Positions 61,600 to 64,000 of a DNA stretch of 64,000 nt are shown one piece after another. The notes under the pieces were generated by a model that worked only from the letters and a program-made list of their open reading frames with translations, was not told the origin of the DNA and ran no database searches. The DNA is taken from contig JAGWBJ010000002.1 in the NCBI GenBank assembly GCA_021295955.1, positions 91,733 to 155,732 of the forward strand. Direction: 5' to 3'. Each line of letters begins with the position of its first letter. The stretch's first letter is position 1. The translations under genes were made by a program, and so were the position numbers. Source of the DNA: Dehalococcoidia bacterium (GTDB lineage Bacteria > Chloroflexota > Dehalococcoidia > Lucifugimonadales > JAGWBF01).

Positions 61600-62505
61600 G
61601 TGGAGCAGTTCTTTCAGCAGGTGGCCAACGGCCTGAGCGTGGGCAGCACCTACGCGGTGGTCGCCCTGGGGTTCGGCCTCACCTTCAGCGTCATGCGGGT
61701 CATCAACCTGGCCCATCCCGAGCTGTTCATGCTGGGCGCGTACCTCACCGGCGCCGTCGTGACCTTCCTGGGCTTCAGCTCCTCGACCGCGCCGCTGGCC
61801 GGGGCTGTGGGCATGCTCATCCTGGTGCTGATGCTGGTCATGGCGGGCACAGGCGCCACGGGGCTGGTCATCGAGCGCTTCGTCATTCGGCCCGTGCGGG
61901 GCAGGTACATCCTCATCCCCTTCATGGCCACCGGCGGCATCGCCATATTCATGCAGTACGGGGCCCAGCGAATCTGGGGGTCGGACCCGGAGTTCGTCCC
62001 CAGCGTCATTCCCTTCCACGCCTTCTGGGTCGGGGGAGTGAACATCACCTCCGCCCAGCTCACCACCTTCATTGCCGGCATCATCGTCATGTTTCTGCTC
62101 CGGTACTACGTCAGGGAGACCCGGTGGGGCCGGGCGACCAGGGCGGTGGCCGAGCGGGCCGACGTGGCGGCGGCGTGCGGAGTCAACGTCAACTTTGTCT
62201 CCCAGCTGACGGTCGGCATCTCGTCCATGATGGCGGGCATCGCCGGAGTGACCATCGGCCTCCTCTACACCAGCGCCTGGCCCTTCATGGGTCTGCTGTA
62301 TGGCCTGAAGGCCTTCGTATGCATGCTCGTGGGAGGCAACCGGCACATCGAAGCCATCATGGTAATCGGGCTGGTGCTGGGCATCATCGAGGCGATGGTG
62401 ACGGGGTACATCACGTCGACGCTGAGGGACGCGGTCGCCTTCAGTATGCTGCTGGGGATCCTGGTCTTCCGGCCCAACGGACTCTTCGGGTCCTACGAGG
62501 TATAG
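61600..62505 (+). CDS. livH: Branched-chain amino acid-type ABC transporter permease LivH
   Basis: 301 residues with about eight membrane segments. FFQQVANGLSVGSTYAVVALGFGLTFSVMRVINLAHPELFMLGAY is the LivH N-terminal block. GITSMMAGIAGVTIG-like sequence lies near the C-terminal coupling segment. The start is GTG 61600, two bases after livF. Confidence 0.93.
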   Translation: MEQFFQQVANGLSVGSTYAVVALGFGLTFSVMRVINLAHPELFMLGAYLTGAVVTFLGFSSSTAPLAGAVGMLILVLMLVMAGTGATGLVIERFVIRPVRGRYILIPFMATGGIAIFMQYGAQRIWGSDPEFVPSVIPFHAFWVGGVNITSAQLTTFIAGIIVMFLLRYYVRETRWGRATRAVAERADVAAACGVNVNFVSQLTVGISSMMAGIAGVTIGLLYTSAWPFMGLLYGLKAFVCMLVGGNRHIEAIMVIGLVLGIIEAMVTGYITSTLRDAVAFSMLLGILVFRPNGLFGSYEV

Positions 62506-62515
62506 CGGTGAGACG

Positions 62516-63592
62516 ATGCGGGAGATAGGGGCCGAATACCTTACATCCCAGCGGAGGTCGCTGGCGATATCCGTTCTGGTGGCGCTGGTCATCGTGCTGG
62601 ACGTGGCCGGGGTCATCGACATAGTCGGGGCGCTCAACGACCTGTCCACCAACCTGTCCGGTTTCTGGGAAGCGACCCTGGTCTACGCCGGGATGAACGC
62701 CATCATAGTCGTGGGGCTGTACTACTGCGCCTCCGCCGGGGCCCTCTCCGTGGCCCACGCGTCCATCGCTGGAATGGGCGCTTACATGTCCGCGGTCCTC
62801 ACCACCAACTTTGGCTGGCCCTTCCCCGCCGCCATCCTGTTCGGCACCGGGGTGGGGTTCCTCACCGGCACCTTCCTGGCCGTGGCGACCATCCGCATGA
62901 ACCACCTGGTGGCGGGCCTGACCACCCTCGCCTTCGGAGAGGCCATGGCTGTGGTCGCCTTCAACATAGACTATATCGGCGGGGCCAACGGCTTCAGTGG
63001 CATGCCCCTGAACACGTCATTCGGCGGGGTGTTCCTGGTGCTGGCCATCCTGGCCTTCACCACCTGGCGTTTCGACACCTCCCGCCTGGGGTATGCGGCC
63101 CGGGCCGTCCGGGACAACCCCACGGTGGCGGCCGCCATGGGCATCAACGTCGCCTGGGTCAGGGTGCTGGTCTTCTCCCTGGGGTGCGCCATCGCGGGCC
63201 TTGGCGGGACATTCCGGGGCCACTACATCCTGGTGCAGCACCCCGAGGACATGACCTTCTTCTTCTCCCTCACGTTCGTCATGTTCTGGGTATTCGGAGG
63301 CTCCTACACCTTCCTGGGACCCCTCTTCGGCGCCATGTTCCTGACCATCGTCCCCGAGGTCCTGCGCTTCTCCCTCTACGAGCGGTACATCATGTACGGC
63401 CTCGTCCTGACCGTCATGATCATTATGCGGCCCCAGGGGGTCATCACCCGGGTGCCCCTGGGAACCCAGCTCCGCCTGTTCGGGCTTGTGGACCTGGTCA
63501 GGGAGCGAAGGCTGCCCGCCTGGGCCACCGGGGCCCTGGGACACCGCAGCCGTGACCCGGCCTCAGCCCCCAAAGGCGAAGAGCCCGACTGA
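62516..63592 (+). CDS. livM: Branched-chain amino acid-type ABC transporter permease LivM
   Basis: 358 residues with about nine TM segments. YCASAGALSVAHASIAGMGAYMSA and the C-terminal FGGSYTFLGPLFGAMFLTIVPEVLR are LivM blocks. ATG 62516 is ten bases after livH. About 40 residues after the last TM (from about 315) are charged and probably cytoplasmic. Confidence 0.92.
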   Translation: MREIGAEYLTSQRRSLAISVLVALVIVLDVAGVIDIVGALNDLSTNLSGFWEATLVYAGMNAIIVVGLYYCASAGALSVAHASIAGMGAYMSAVLTTNFGWPFPAAILFGTGVGFLTGTFLAVATIRMNHLVAGLTTLAFGEAMAVVAFNIDYIGGANGFSGMPLNTSFGGVFLVLAILAFTTWRFDTSRLGYAARAVRDNPTVAAAMGINVAWVRVLVFSLGCAIAGLGGTFRGHYILVQHPEDMTFFFSLTFVMFWVFGGSYTFLGPLFGAMFLTIVPEVLRFSLYERYIMYGLVLTVMIIMRPQGVITRVPLGTQLRLFGLVDLVRERRLPAWATGALGHRSRDPASAPKGEEPD

Positions 63593-63614
63593 GGACGCGT
63601 CAGGACCGAAATGT

Positions 63615-63643
63615 TTGCAGTTCGGGACCTATGAGAGTAAAAT
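63615..63643 (+). promoter_or_regulatory. Separate promoter for the binding-protein gene
   Basis: TTGCAG (63615-63620), 17 bases, TAAAAT (63638-63643). It would give the binding protein extra expression relative to the permease genes. Confidence 0.65.
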
Positions 63644-63705
63644 ATTCTGAATTTCGCATCTCGAAAGGGTGCAAGAGACCTACCGCATACCTACAGGAGG
63701 CTAAC

Positions 63706-64000
63706 ATGAAACGCCTGCTAGTCCTAGGGATAGTAGCCTTGGTCATGGTCCTCGTGGCCGCGGCCTGCGACGGAGACGAGGAGACTACCACAGCGCCCAC
63801 CACCGCGCCCGAGACCACGGCCCCGGTGGCCACGACTCCGGCGGACACCACGGCCCCCGCGACCACGGCTCCCCCCGCCGAGGGAGGGGAGACACGCGTG
63901 GCCCACTTCTGGGAGGTCAACGCCCTCACCGGCCAGTCCGCCTCCTACGGCATACGCAGCGTCCACGGCATCGAGCTGGCTGCCAAGCACGTCAACGACG
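63706..64000 (+). CDS. livK: Solute-binding lipoprotein of the liv-type transporter, 5' part
   Basis: About 98 residues before the window ends. ATG 63706 follows CAGGAGG (63694-63700) by five bases. The lipobox is LVAAAC. A threonine/alanine/proline linker (TTAPTTAPETTAP pattern) follows, and the LivK-type domain begins at RVAHFWEVNALTGQSASYG with GIRSVHGIELAAKHVND. It delivers the substrate to LivHM. Confidence 0.9.
   Translation, partial: MKRLLVLGIVALVMVLVAAACDGDEETTTAPTTAPETTAPVATTPADTTAPATTAPPAEGGETRVAHFWEVNALTGQSASYGIRSVHGIELAAKHVND

Overview
The window is GC-rich, densely packed bacterial DNA. The gene families point to Chloroflexota, most likely a SAR202 / Dehalococcoidia-like lineage. 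Signs of this are five luciferase-like flavin monooxygenases, several amidohydrolases, a family III CoA-transferase, MaoC-like proteins, and lipoproteins with low-complexity Pro/Thr/Ala/Glu linkers after the lipobox. The taxonomic call is inference from gene content; there is no rRNA here. Promoters of the form TTGACA-N17/18-TATAAT are easy to see, and TTG or GTG starts are common.

Layout. 1-1496: 5' part of a minus-strand FtsX-like permease. 1702-9459 (+): a catabolic-looking run of three luciferase-like oxidoreductases, a SnoaL-like protein, an aldo/keto reductase, three amidohydrolases and a cupin. 9486-16677 (-): a cupin gene, then a probable operon with its own promoter (alpha/beta hydrolase, luciferase-like monooxygenase, flavin halogenase-like protein, CoA-transferase, DHA2 exporter). 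16867-17108 (-): tRNA-Trp, tRNA-Arg and tRNA-Ala with promoter and terminator. 17210-23310: surE, cysK and two divergent PT-rich lipoproteins. 23393-26993: a heterodimeric ABC exporter. 27147-28221: a sulfopyruvate or phosphonopyruvate decarboxylase pair. 28516-33313: hydantoinase/dihydropyrimidinase, nitrilase-family amidase, trpS, inositol-phosphatase family and carboxymuconolactone-decarboxylase family genes. 33386-38377: purF, purM, purH and a glycosyltransferase. 38374-44031: a tiny ORF, a quinone oxidoreductase, a kinase-like protein, a GrdB-family selenoprotein with an in-frame UGA, a second DHA2 exporter and a fifth monooxygenase. 44385-45954: two arylmalonate decarboxylase / maleate isomerase-like paralogs. 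46270-52037: three tandem peptide-type solute-binding lipoproteins, the last two frameshifted at the same place. 52199-58148: FmdB zinc ribbon, DUF1461 membrane protein, mazG, S49 peptidase, a TPP enzyme and MaoC-like proteins. 58299: tRNA-Pro. 58426-59892 (-): a second hydantoinase-like enzyme. 60096-64000 (+): livG, livF, livH, livM and a truncated livK.

The gene set suggests a heterotroph that imports organic molecules (peptide-type and Liv-type binding proteins). It would oxidise them with flavin monooxygenases, open amide or ring bonds with amidohydrolases and hydantoinases, and handle acyl-CoA intermediates. The strongest unusual signals are the recoded UGA (UxxC motif followed by a hairpin), the parallel frameshifts in two solute-binding paralogs, the halogenase-like operon, and a recurring arrangement in which the start codon lies 10 bases after the end of the -10 box, which suggests leaderless mRNAs.
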